Assembly (NCBI GenBank): GCA_039111635.1
Contig: JBCAQO010000014.1
Coordinates: forward strand, 434,001 to 498,000
DNA: 64,000 nucleotides
Direction of reading: 5' to 3'
Origin: Heterobasidion occidentale
Lineage: Eukaryota; Basidiomycota; Agaricomycetes; Russulales; Bondarzewiaceae
Below, piece by piece: positions 33,101 through 41,813 of the stretch. The notes under the pieces were generated by a model. It made no database searches, was not told where the DNA came from, and saw only the letters and a list, made by a program, of their open reading frames with translations. The translations under genes and the position numbers were made by a program. The first letter of the stretch is position 1, and every line of letters begins with the position of its first letter.

Positions 33101-33175
33101 GTCCCCTTCGAAGTTATCAGGGAGCTTGAGCTTGCCCCTTCCCGACGAGACGGGGGGGTCTGTAGGATTTGACAT
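30173..33175 (-). pseudogene. Element C Gag-protease-RT polyprotein with mutated active sites
   Basis: A single 1000-codon frame: capsid, CCHC knuckle CYNCGKPGHGIADC, protease, RT. In the protease the active-site Asp is Asn (AINSACEG against AIDSACEG in A). In the RT the catalytic motif is YMDNILIF against YMDDILIF. Both changes are G to A on this strand, that is C to T at a CpG on the other. The frame ends at 30173 with TGA at LGLGNFY* where A has Arg. Gag and pol share one frame here, while A shows a shift; the ancestral arrangement is uncertain. Confidence 0.88.
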
Positions 33176-33651
33176 AATATTTCGGGTGTTGATCGGTGTT
33201 TGAATATCCGAGGGATTCGGACTCGCGGATGTTCCTTCTTCTTCCTCCGATGTGTCCGGGATTTCCGGTTCGGGGTTCCTGTACTGGAGTGGCTCTACCC
33301 AGTCTTCTGCTGTTTCGTCCCAAGCCCACTCAGCTTCTGTTCCGTCTTCTCTTGTGAAGAAGTATTGTGTCCTTCTCGGTACGAGCAGTTATCAAAGTTT
33401 GGGGGTGCTGGCCGATTGGTGTCGGAGTAATACCAGTGGTTTTCTCTTTGATGGATAGGACGATTGTTCTGTCAAAGTTGGTTATGGGTTCGTCTAGTGC
33501 CTGGTGGAAATCCTAGGCCTAGGTCTTGCTCCAGGGTGTGTGAAGTAACTCTCTTCGGTGGGGGTCTGTGCCACCGATGAGGGTTGTGAGAAAGAGTGTG
33601 GCAGCAAGCAGAGTGTGGTGCAAGGTAGGGGCAAAAGCGAGTCTATTCTAG
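33176..33651 (-). other. Element C leader and self-priming site
   Basis: Counterpart of 8360-8845 of A. AGAATAGACT on the minus strand (33649-33640) adjoins the 5' LTR and is complementary to AGTCTATTCT in that LTR (33856-33847), 34 nt from TATATAAGG. The acidic Gag-like N-terminal extension is recognisable but broken by an indel near 33365. Confidence 0.65.
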
Positions 33652-34273
33652 TGTTACGAACTGCTCGTTCAGTAACCCAAGAGTAACAGGTTCTTCCCTA
33701 GGTCGCACAATGGACTGAGTGGTGGACGAAGTCTCGACTGTATCAGGCAACGATACAGGAGGGAATAATGATTGGCTCTAAGTTACACAGTGTGGTGACT
33801 GCGTAGGAACGAAGAGCTTCGTATTCGAAGATACGAATGAACGAAGAGAATAGACTGAAGATCCTCAGCCTATTCTATGGGCCTTATATACTGTATAGGG
33901 TATAGGGTAAGAGTCCGTGTGCTTCTCCAGGTTTCCATCCTAGGAGAGCTGTGGCCGCCGTCTTTCTCTCCGGCGCCTACTCTTGTACTTCTCCAGTCGC
34001 ACTGATCCATCATGGTGCGACGAGGTGCTTACCCGTAAGCCCTAAGCCCATGGCATGTGAATACGCCTCTCATTACTGTGTGAACTCTGTGAGCCTCGTG
34101 TCCCTCCAATATAGCCTTTACCGATGTCTTGAAGAACCATCGGTATTGTCGGCTCCTAAGGACATGCCGAATACCTTGATGTACGCTCCGTAGTGGAGCC
34201 ACCTAGCATGTGATGCTTGATCCATCGGCGTTAGACACGGCCGCTAAGGGCCCCGATCGGTCAAGTCATAACA
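33652..34273 (-). repeat. Element C 5' LTR
   Basis: Partner of 23450-24069. It carries the TATA element at about 33890-33882 (minus) and ends next to the duplicated gcaac. Confidence 0.92.
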
Positions 34274-35939
34274 GCAACTGGGATCATGCCTCAGGTTTTG
34301 GAAAGTCCTCCATGACGTTAAACTGGGATTACCCTTTCCTTTACAGGGTCATGAGCAGTGTCCAAACATGAGATATGTTTTGGCACTACTCCTAGGACGT
34401 CCACAAAGACTATAAACTATGAGCGTTCGCAATGACATTAAACTACCACTCCTTTCAGCATAGGAGATGTTGATCAACATCGTTGTTGACGCCACAATGT
34501 TGATCTAGTCCGCAATGACGATAAACTACTTGCTCCTTCAATCATGGGAGTTGTGGTTGATGTCCATGACCTTGGGCAACAACCAGTCCGAAATGACCTT
34601 AAACTACCCTCACCCCGGAGGATTAAATCTATTGAGGCTCAGGAGGTTCAAGCCAGGCGATAGCAGGACGTCTGCAATGACTATAAACTACGGCCGTCCT
34701 TCATGACGTTAAACTGAGCTGCCCTTTGTCTACAGGGCCATGTGAGTTGTGTCAAAATAGGCTTCCGCCTTACAAGTCTATTTTGGACACCTCTCTAGAA
34801 GTTATCCGGTTTGATATAGTATAAACCGTCACCATCTTTCCTCAATGGGAACCCTGTCAAGAAGGAGGAACTGGTCTATGGCCCTATGCGCATCACCATG
34901 AATGTTCCGGCGCGCAGAAACGCCTGCTGTCTTGTTTACAGGTACTCCTACGTTGGGAGATGGATAGGTCCGCAACGACCTTAGTTTAAACTAGCAGGGC
35001 AGTCCGCAACGACTTATGTATAAACTAGCCTCAGTCCGCAATGACTTAAGGATAAACTAGCCGACATCCGCAAAGACGCAAAACTACGGATGTCCGGCAC
35101 GACGTTAAACTACCAGGACATACCTTACGCTGACCCCAGAATAATTACCGTCAAGGTGGATACCATGGTCTAATCAAGAGACCATGGGGTTCAAAGTCTA
35201 TTCTTCAGAATCCTTACCTCGTGTTCAATACGCAGAGCGCGGCTACATGCTCGCTCCCTTGTGAAAAACAAACTCTGGACGAACACTCAATCTCTAACCA
35301 GGACGGGCCACCGTATGGGGCTGACAGAGTTAGGGATCTTCAAAGGGGTCTTGCCGGACTCAAAACAAGTCAAGAAAAGTCCATTCTTGATAGGTTGGTG
35401 GGCCTAAGCCTTAGTAAAGCGATCAACCCACACACCTGGAGTCCCCCTCGATACCGGAGATCAAGGAGATGAAGATCTATCCTGGAAACACTGAAGCATG
35501 GCCTTCGGCATTTTAAAGAAGAACGACACACACCCATCCACAGACGAGTTTCTATTTCATCCCATAATCATTCGCACGACACCTTTCTGCATCGTTGCCA
35601 GACGACACTGGCTCATCAAACCTACCAGGGAGTCCTGGTTGAGTAGCTGCCTATTGACTCTAGGAGTGTACTCACACAAAACGTACAGTGAAGGAAGAAC
35701 ACCGAGGGCAACACAATATTGTGGCGATATTGCCAAAGCCTGGATCAAACAGCTCAACGGAGACGGAAAACTCCTAGGCGTTGTAAACGACGTAGGTCGG
35801 TCTTCGCCCCAGAAAACGAAGCCATATTGGGAAGACGCATCCCAATCTATTTTGACGGCCAGAAAGCAATTGTACGTGGAATGACGATGAAGCTCAAGCG
35901 AGTAGTCCCCTCAGGAGTTGGGACCTAGAAAGGGGGTAA
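34274..35939 (+). repeat. Element A 3' tail, second part: 20-nt motif / stem-loop array
   Basis: Twelve copies of gtccgcaatgac(gt)taaacta start at 34306, 34399, 34425, 34508, 34586, 34670, 34696, 34968, 35002, 35034, 35065 and 35092. Between copies lie stem-loops, for example 34472-34480 with 34497-34505 (9 bp), 34753-34760 with 34778-34785 (8 bp) and 34807-34812 with 34823-34828. Beyond 35220 the tail contains short open frames but nothing convincing. A purine tract agaaaggggg (35928-35937) precedes the 3' LTR. Confidence 0.75.
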
Positions 35940-36529
35940 TGTTATGACTTGACCGATCGGGGCCCTTCACGGCCGTGTCTAACCGATGGATCAAGCATCA
36001 CATGCTAGGCGGCTCCACTACGGAGCGTACACCAAGGTATTCGGCATGTCCTTAGGAGCAGACTAAACCAATGGTTCTTCAAGACATCGGTAGAGGCTAT
36101 ATGAGAGGGACACGGGGCTCACGAGATAGGTACAAAGATAAGGCATGCATTCACATGCCATGGGCTTAGGGCTTAGGGGTAAGCACCTCGTCGCACCATG
36201 ATGGATCAGTGCGACTGGAGAAGTACAAGAGTAGGCACCGGCTGAGAGAGACGGCAACCACAGCTCTCCTGGGATGGAAACCCGGAAAAGCACACGGACT
36301 CTTACCCTATACCCCATACAGTATATAAGGCCCATAGAATAGGCTGAGGATCTTCAGTCTATTCTCTTCGTTCTTAGGTATCTCCACATACCTATCTTCT
36401 TAGAGCCAATCATTATTCCCTCCTGTATCGTTGCCCAGTACAGTTGAGACTTCGTCCACCACTCCGTCCGTTGTGCGACCTAGGGAAGAACCTGTTACTC
36501 TTGGGTTACCGAACGAGCAGTTCATAACA
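35940..36529 (+). repeat. Element A 3' LTR
   Basis: 590 bp, matching 7770-8359. It is followed by gcctt (36530-36534), the second copy of the target duplication. Confidence 0.93.
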
Positions 36530-37145
36530 GCCTTTGTGGAAGGGGTTGGTTTTAGAGCCAGGGAGGAAGATCGTTGCATGAGTCAGGTTAGTGGCACCGG
36601 GGAGTAGTCTGATGGAACCAACTGTGAGGCCGGTCTTGGTGCCGAAGCCTTGGCGGGTGCCTTTGCGTGTTATAAATTCTCTGCAGCGGAGCAAGGCGGA
36701 GTAGGTGAGGCAGCAGGCGGTGCAGAGGTGGAGTTGCTGAGGGGAATCTGGCATGTGGCTGAGGATGTTGCGAAGAATGGGGAGGGTGATTGGTTGCTTG
36801 GGTTTGCGGCCGGCCTCACCGTGATATCTCTTGATGCCTTGAATGAGGCGCTGGACAACCGGTGCTTCGATTGCTGAGAAAGGAAGGTCCGTGTTGACAT
36901 GGAGAGATCTGAGATGGGTGAGGTAGGCTTTGATGGTCTTGGGCTGGACTTGGCCGCCGAGCCAGGCCACCCATGCCATGATGGCATTCTGGCTAGCCGG
37001 GAGGAGGGCTCTGTCCGGATTGAAGTGCCCGCTGATGGTAGCAAAATTGATGAAGGATTTCTGGCCGACGCTGTAAGTGGCGCACGTGCTAGATGCAATC
37101 CTGTGCCAAAGGTAAAAAGCGACTTGGGGTGCAACATGTTGGAAG
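36530..37145 (-). pseudogene. DIRS-like tyrosine recombinase, N-terminal half
   Basis: Minus-strand frame with a SAM-like N-terminal domain (KTIKAYLTHLRSLHVNTDLP) and the first catalytic block with its Arg (CLTYSALLRCREFITRKGT). It runs to the A insertion point, after which the reading continues at 7769. Together the two halves contain the R-H-R-Y tetrad. The start is not defined; coding similarity continues upstream to about 37145 in the same frame. Confidence 0.82.
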
Positions 37146-37739
37146 TGTTGATACCACCAAAACGGAGGCGCCGGTAGGAGGGCTAATGATTGAGATTGGG
37201 GGCAAGATCAAATAATCGAGTATAATTAAAACAAGAAGCAGCGTCAGCAAGCACGTTCTAATTGGAAGAGAGCCAAACCACGGAAAAGGTTAGGTTGAGG
37301 TAGCATGTTAAATTAAGGAAGTGGCACAGAAGCTCTGCAACTGGGGTGGAGTGATTTGACAGCGTGAGAAGCGCTTGGACGACAGCTTGATTGTCAACAT
37401 GAAAGATGACGTGCTGGCCGGTGAGGTCTGGGCCCTAGCAAAGAAGGGCATGGAGAATGGCATATAGGTCCTTGTATTGGATGTCTTGGCTCCACAGCCG
37501 GCGGGGAAGGCGAGAAGAGAACCATTGCGAGCCCATGGTTCCTCCAATCCCTTTTGCACCACTGGCATCTGTGTAGATGTGGACCTCAGTACGGCTTGGC
37601 GTTAGAAGCTGGATCCTGTTCCATGCGGTAGCAACATCCTGCCACCAATCAAGATTGTGTTGGAGCACGCAAGGCATGCGCCAATGCGAGCAGTCGGTGC
37701 GGAATGATGCCATGAACCAGAAAACGTGGTGTAGGAATG
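37146..37739 (-). pseudogene. DIRS-like RNase H domain
   Basis: Contains VHIYTDASGAKGIGGTMG (first catalytic Asp) and, after a TAG at 37436-37438, GQHVIFHVDNQAVVQAL (later Asp), as in DIRS/Ngaro RNase H. A second TAG follows in the segment near 37260 (SSN*NVLADAAS). Both stops occur where Trp or Gln would be expected, so the element is dead. It is cut by a solo LTR at 37740. Confidence 0.8.
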
Positions 37740-38567
37740 TGTTAAGAGCCGGCTCATAACACATGATATATGATCATCTGATCATATGACACGCGGTCTA
37801 TGACCAACGGATATGACCTATACCCGGTGACCGACCCTTTGACTTCACCAACAGACATTGAGTCATCTTATCTTATCTTCTACCCCTGATCAGCGATCAT
37901 GTCATCACAGTTACCTGAACGGTTCCTGTCCCTGTTCCTGTTCCTGGTTCCTGTCCCTACCCCAACGGTTTGTTTGTTGATTGTTTGCTTCTGTTAGATC
38001 GTTTACCTCGGTGCCTTAAGAAGCACAGACCTTCTGTCGATCTTGCCCTAAAGCAGTTTACGTATATATAGAACAAGCCAGATACCTGTATCGCCAGCTC
38101 GTTCACCTTTGTTACCCCCACCTGTTCTTACTCTTGACCTTTGGTACTAGCCATACCTCTGCTACATCATAGTCTTTGCCATTAGGCCAGACCTTTGATT
38201 GTCAATAGAACATCTGATTAAACATTGGTTTAACTTGTCTCTACGCTTCTCTCTATCATCATCCTCAACCACTCAGTCATCATCTCAATACTGGCTGAGT
38301 TCTACACAGGACTAGCAGTATTCTATCTCGACTTTAGTGGGCAGCATATCTACTGCCATCCAGGCCCGCATCAGGTCGTACCCTCACACCTGTGGGAAAA
38401 CCTTTGTGCCTTCTTGGAGACATGATACCATCACGAATCCCTCATACATTCCGAATTACGCACACAGTTAGCCTCTGGTGCCTTCATCGGACGCACTTGG
38501 ATTTGGCACGTCCCTCAGTGACTCAGGAGCCTCCTGACACATCACGTGTGAAGACCAGGTCTTAACA
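37740..38567 (+). repeat. Solo LTR of family G
   Basis: 828 bp, TGTTAAGAGCCGG ... GGTCTTAACA, with a perfect 5-bp target duplication gaatg (37735-37739, 38568-38572), inside the DIRS RT/RNase H gene. It has a TATA element (38063-38070) and agctcgttca 33 nt downstream (38096-38105). The ends carry perfect hairpins, e.g. gagccggctc and atatgatca/tgatcatat. It also holds repeated ggttcct-type units (~37920-37970). The other copy is 56081-56915. Confidence 0.9.
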
Positions 38568-38572
38568 GAATG

Positions 38573-38977
38573 CCCATGAGAGGGGTATTACCTGCAATAC
38601 AAATTGCAGATAGCCTGCAAGTTCCTGCAGCTGCAGGAGTGTATAGGACGGCCACGTGAACCATTCTGCGAGAAGCTCGTGCAGGATGTCAAGTTTCGGA
38701 GTGGGGAGCCTAGCCTCCATTGCGACGGAGTTGAGTTCTAGGCCCAGGTACTCTAGGCATGTTACTGGACCTAGGGTTTTTTCGGGCTGGAAGCACAGAC
38801 CAAGGGTATGGCCAAGATTCATAATCCAGTCCTTAGCGTCAAGGATGTCTGGGAGCGCCCTGTTAGGGGAAAATATTGCAATGAAGTCATTGAGATAGTG
38901 TCGGAGGCGGCTGGGAATATGATGTGTGATGATCCAGTGAAGTGCTTCTGTGAATAGATTAAAAATATATGGTGCGG
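38573..38977 (-). pseudogene. DIRS-like reverse transcriptase fragment
   Basis: Reads APYIFNLFTEALHWI ... HYLNDFIAIFSPN ... LGLCFQPEKTLGPVTCLEYLG ... LQELAGYLQFV. The catalytic motif that is YLDD in DIRS elements reads YLND, so one metal-binding Asp is lost. After removal of the solo LTR the frame runs on into the RNase H segment (PLSWAF to LHHVFWF). The upstream RT is lost at the B-type LTR border (38978). Confidence 0.82.
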
Positions 38978-39155
38978 TGATGAGCATGCACCCACGCTAG
39001 GGTCCGAGGGAGGTATTCGGGAAGCTTTGGGGAGATACCGAACAGTGCTAGACGAGTACCGAAGACACCAACTTGCACCGAACACGGTTGGTCCCTACCC
39101 GACTGGCTGCAAGCCACCAAAGGACATTCGGCAGCACTTGGGTCAGTTCGCCCAC
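38978..39155 (-). repeat. B-family LTR fragment, cut by element E
   Basis: Begins TGATGAGCATGCACCC, the LTR start of family B, and abuts ccgcacc of the DIRS RT (on the minus strand, catgctcatca|ccgc). It resumes on the other side of E at 49543. Confidence 0.85.
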
Positions 39156-39987
39156 TGTTAGGTCGGAGACCTATCACGTGCACCGATGCACGAAGGGGTC
39201 CCTAAGCTAAACCTCCACTGGTTCGTATAGTCGTAGACTCCAATGGATAAAGACGATGGATCGTCTTTGGGCTCTTTCAAGGAACTCGGGGTCGCTGTCG
39301 GCTTTGTTCTCGAAGAGATTGAGAAGGTGATCTTCGAGGTCTTCTCGATGATGAGGAGGAACCGGATGATCTTCTCCTGTCCAACAGATGACACGAGGGG
39401 GTGTCCAACTGAGAACGCGGAAGGCAGCTAGCCCGGTATAGAAGCGGATGAGTAGGGAGAGGAGGGAAGGGAGACGAGTCCAGTGCTTCGTCAGACCGTG
39501 CAAAGAGTTTCTCAGATCTGACAGAGATCACGAAGCGTGGGCTAAGAAGGTAGCCAGACGCCGGGCGCAGTGCAGAGATTGAGTGTATTACAGGTGAACG
39601 AGCTGAGCTTCTTAGAAGCTCATCTCGGCTATTTACGTACAGAAGTGTCTAGGGCAGGATCCAGATCTGGTCTGTGCGCTTCTCAGGTACCGAAGTCAAC
39701 GATCGAGATCCGTAAGCTAGAATACCTCATCGACCTGCCATATAACCAAATATAGTAATCCGATCACTAATGTCTATCCACATCTTCGATCGATCAAGAA
39801 CCAGGAACGGGGGTCAGGAACCAATGTCTGTCCACATCAAGAATCAGGAACCAGAAGTCAGCGTTCATGCATCAGCATGTAAATGGTAAGGAGTCATGGA
39901 AAGTGGTCCGAGTCTGCAGCAAGTCCGAAGCACTTGACCAGCCCATCCACTTACGTGCGAAGCACGTGTTAGGACGCGGTCCTAACA
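39156..39987 (-). repeat. Element E 3' LTR
   Basis: Plus-strand ends TGTTAGGTCGGAGACC and GGTCCTAACA. Each end holds two hairpins in a row (aggtc/gacct and gtgca/tgcac; acgtgc/gcacgt and ttaggac/gtcctaa). Partner 48704-49537. Confidence 0.92.
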
Positions 39988-39998
39988 CTACCCCCTCT

Positions 39999-41813
39999 CT
40001 ATACAAGTCTTCGGCGTTTGGCGGGGGCACCGATGGTAGGGGCGGGTCTCCTCGAGTGGACTTCATCGAAGGTGGGGATGTTCCGAGCGGGATATCCGGT
40101 CCAGTTAGCAGTGTCGATTAAATGTTCTAATGCCTGCTTGTGGTACCCGTATTCCTCAGCCGTCCTATCCATTTGCAGACGAAGGCGCCGGGACTGCATG
40201 CGATGCCTATCGTAGTCTTGAAGAAAGCCGCGCGCCGTGACGTCCGTTCTCTGGCGAATGCCCGTGATTGGACATCCCACGACGAGATGGCCGGCGCGTC
40301 CGCATTCCCAGCAGTTACGAGTGGTGGGGTCGGTGGGTGGAGAAGGCGGGAGAGTAGGCGGGTTAGGCCAAACATTTTCTGAGTCCATTGCGTCTGCAGG
40401 CCATCCTTCTTCAGTTGCGACAGGAACGTCCGGCGACTGGGGGGAGGCTTCGTCGACAATGATAGGATGGGTGACGTCGTTGCCGAGTAGGGGGGGGGAT
40501 GGGGACACAGCAGGGGGTGACGGGGGTGGTACCGGTAGCGGCCGAAGTACCTGGCGATCCCGGACGACTTGTTCGGGGTCGTAAGGGGGACTGGCAGGTC
40601 GCGTGAATTCGGCGGTTTCTTCGTCGGTGGGCCGAAAAGGTTCTACCGCCGGGAGATCGGGTTCGGTGTTAGCCGGGGGATCGACCGTCATGGGTTCCTC
40701 GACGTTGATCTGGTGAAACCCCTGTTCCTGTGCATCCGGTTTGGTCATGACCCAGGGCCTAACATTGTCCTCTGGGGTACATCCACCAGGCCAGTAGCAC
40801 GCAATGGGGTGAACCCCTCGACTGTTAAGCGGGAAGGAGTGGGTCGGCAGTAATCCTTTGGGGACGTATTCTTCGATCTCTAGCCGCGCTCCATTGTGCC
40901 CCGTGAAGTGGAACCAACGGATTGTGTTCTCCTTGTAGCGGATTCGAGCGAGTACGTCGAGCCAGGCTTGTATGGTGTGCGTCTGTAGGAGGACGGAGCT
41001 GGTGGTGAATATCCCTCCCAGTCGGAAGTTAACCATGTCATTGCGGATGGCGGCGAGATTGATCAATCCTTTCATACGATAGGAGGTGACCGTGAGGTTA
41101 GCGAGGAGGATGGCTTGGGTCTGGTTGAGTGGTCCCGAGAACACTTGATAGGCTTGCGCCCAGACTGTCTGCTGCAAATAGAAAAGGAAGGCGCGAGGGT
41201 TCTTCAAGCCAGGCTGGTTTAAAATAATAGGGGCCTCGTCGTCGGCGAGCGTGAGGTGGTAGATACTATTGTTTGTCGTCAGGTCCTGGTAGAGATGGAT
41301 GTCGTGAAGGGGATTGGGTATAGCACGGATCCTGAAGCGCGGGTTTTCGTTGTGGACGGCAAAGGCCGATGGGGGAATGGCGATGTGCGGGTTCGGCATT
41401 TCAGCCGGGAAACGGGGAATAACGAACTCTGTGAGGGGGTCGGCGACTGGGACGCCTTCCGACGGGATGTCGTCCTCACTGTCGTAATCCGAGTCTGTGT
41501 CGTCAACGAGCGTGGGTGTGGTAGTGGGCGGGGAGATAGTGCGTAGGATGAAGGGGTTGGGGGAGGAGGTGTTGGAGGCGTGAGGAGAAGTGGTAGCGGA
41601 AGCCATTCTGATGTTACTGAGGATGTAGCGGGGGGAGTGGAGTAAGAAGAGGTGTGCGGGGGCAAGGGACATTCGAGTTGTAGCTGAGATGCTGAGGAAT
41701 GTTTTGTCCGACGCGGGGTGTCTTTTATACAACGGAGGAGATGCCAATGGTGGCAGCAGCGTGAAGGGATCCGAGGACAAGGGCGATGGCGAGGGAGACT
41801 GCGGTGAGAGCAA
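39999..41813 (-). CDS. Element E accessory 3' ORF with zinc knuckle (up to 604 residues)
   Basis: An intact frame between pol and the 3' LTR. An internal Met (MASATTSPHASNTSSPNPF, ~residue 70) may be the true start, since the first 69 residues are low-complexity. The middle (~130-330) looks folded (HLYQDLTTNNSIYHLTL, VWAQAYQVFSGPLNQTQA, GGIFTTSSVLLQTHTIQAWL). A Pro/Glu/Asp-rich stretch follows. The C-terminus has CWECGRAGHLVVGC (CX2CX4HX4C), an Arg/Gln-rich helix, and a basic end APAKRRRLV, a possible nuclear localisation signal. The fold reminds me of a second Gag-like protein, but I do not recognise a named family. A second copy of its C-terminus is at 51266-51700 with the CCHC motif preserved. 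Confidence 0.72.
   Translation of the reverse strand: MLSPQSPSPSPLSSDPFTLLPPLASPPLYKRHPASDKTFLSISATTRMSLAPAHLFLLHSPRYILSNIRMASATTSPHASNTSSPNPFILRTISPPTTTPTLVDDTDSDYDSEDDIPSEGVPVADPLTEFVIPRFPAEMPNPHIAIPPSAFAVHNENPRFRIRAIPNPLHDIHLYQDLTTNNSIYHLTLADDEAPIILNQPGLKNPRAFLFYLQQTVWAQAYQVFSGPLNQTQAILLANLTVTSYRMKGLINLAAIRNDMVNFRLGGIFTTSSVLLQTHTIQAWLDVLARIRYKENTIRWFHFTGHNGARLEIEEYVPKGLLPTHSFPLNSRGVHPIACYWPGGCTPEDNVRPWVMTKPDAQEQGFHQINVEEPMTVDPPANTEPDLPAVEPFRPTDEETAEFTRPASPPYDPEQVVRDRQVLRPLPVPPPSPPAVSPSPPLLGNDVTHPIIVDEASPQSPDVPVATEEGWPADAMDSENVWPNPPTLPPSPPTDPTTRNCWECGRAGHLVVGCPITGIRQRTDVTARGFLQDYDRHRMQSRRLRLQMDRTAEEYGYHKQALEHLIDTANWTGYPARNIPTFDEVHSRRPAPTIGAPAKRRRLV

Larger units (their letters stand above)
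23450..34273 (-). mobile_element. Element C: full-length member of the A family, nested in A
   Basis: LTRs 23450-24069 and 33652-34273 (620 and 622 bp) with target duplication gcaac (23445-23449, 34274-34278). The related tail of D at 53361 shows the uninterrupted site. Minus-strand order: 5' LTR (33652-34273), Gag-protease-RT, RNase H, integrase, chromodomain, accessory ORF, repeat tail, 3' LTR. The LTR pair shows one substitution and a 2-nt indel by eye, so the insertion is recent. Nevertheless the protease and RT catalytic Asp are Asn, and stops and single-base indels break pol. Confidence 0.93.
7770..36529 (+). mobile_element. Element A: Ty3/gypsy chromodomain LTR retrotransposon interrupted by B and C
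   Basis: Bounded by 590-bp LTRs (7770-8359, 35940-36529) starting TGTTATGAC and ending in ACA, with a perfect 5-bp target duplication gcctt. Order on the plus strand: LTR, self-complementary primer site, Gag, protease, RT, RNase H, integrase with chromodomain, an accessory ORF, a long repeat-rich tail, a purine tract (agaaaggggg), LTR. Removing nested B (14359-21471 plus 4-bp TSD) and C (23450-34273 plus 5-bp TSD) leaves about 10.8 kb, matching the 10.8 kb of its relative C. About six differences separate the LTRs. Several in-frame stops make it non-autonomous. It sits in the tyrosine recombinase gene of a DIRS remnant. Confidence 0.93.

Noticed and set aside
35221..35884. ORFs in the A tail (83 and 128 codons) as genes
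   Set aside because: Reading frames are not preserved between A, C and D, and no domain is recognisable.
34274..35939. CRISPR-like array (repeats with palindromes)
   Set aside because: The motif copies are degenerate and irregularly spaced, the intervals are not unique spacers, and the setting is a eukaryotic retrotransposon tail.
7339..37145. Crypton or isolated tyrosine recombinase
   Set aside because: RT and RNase H of DIRS type lie directly upstream on the same strand, so a DIRS retrotransposon explains it better.
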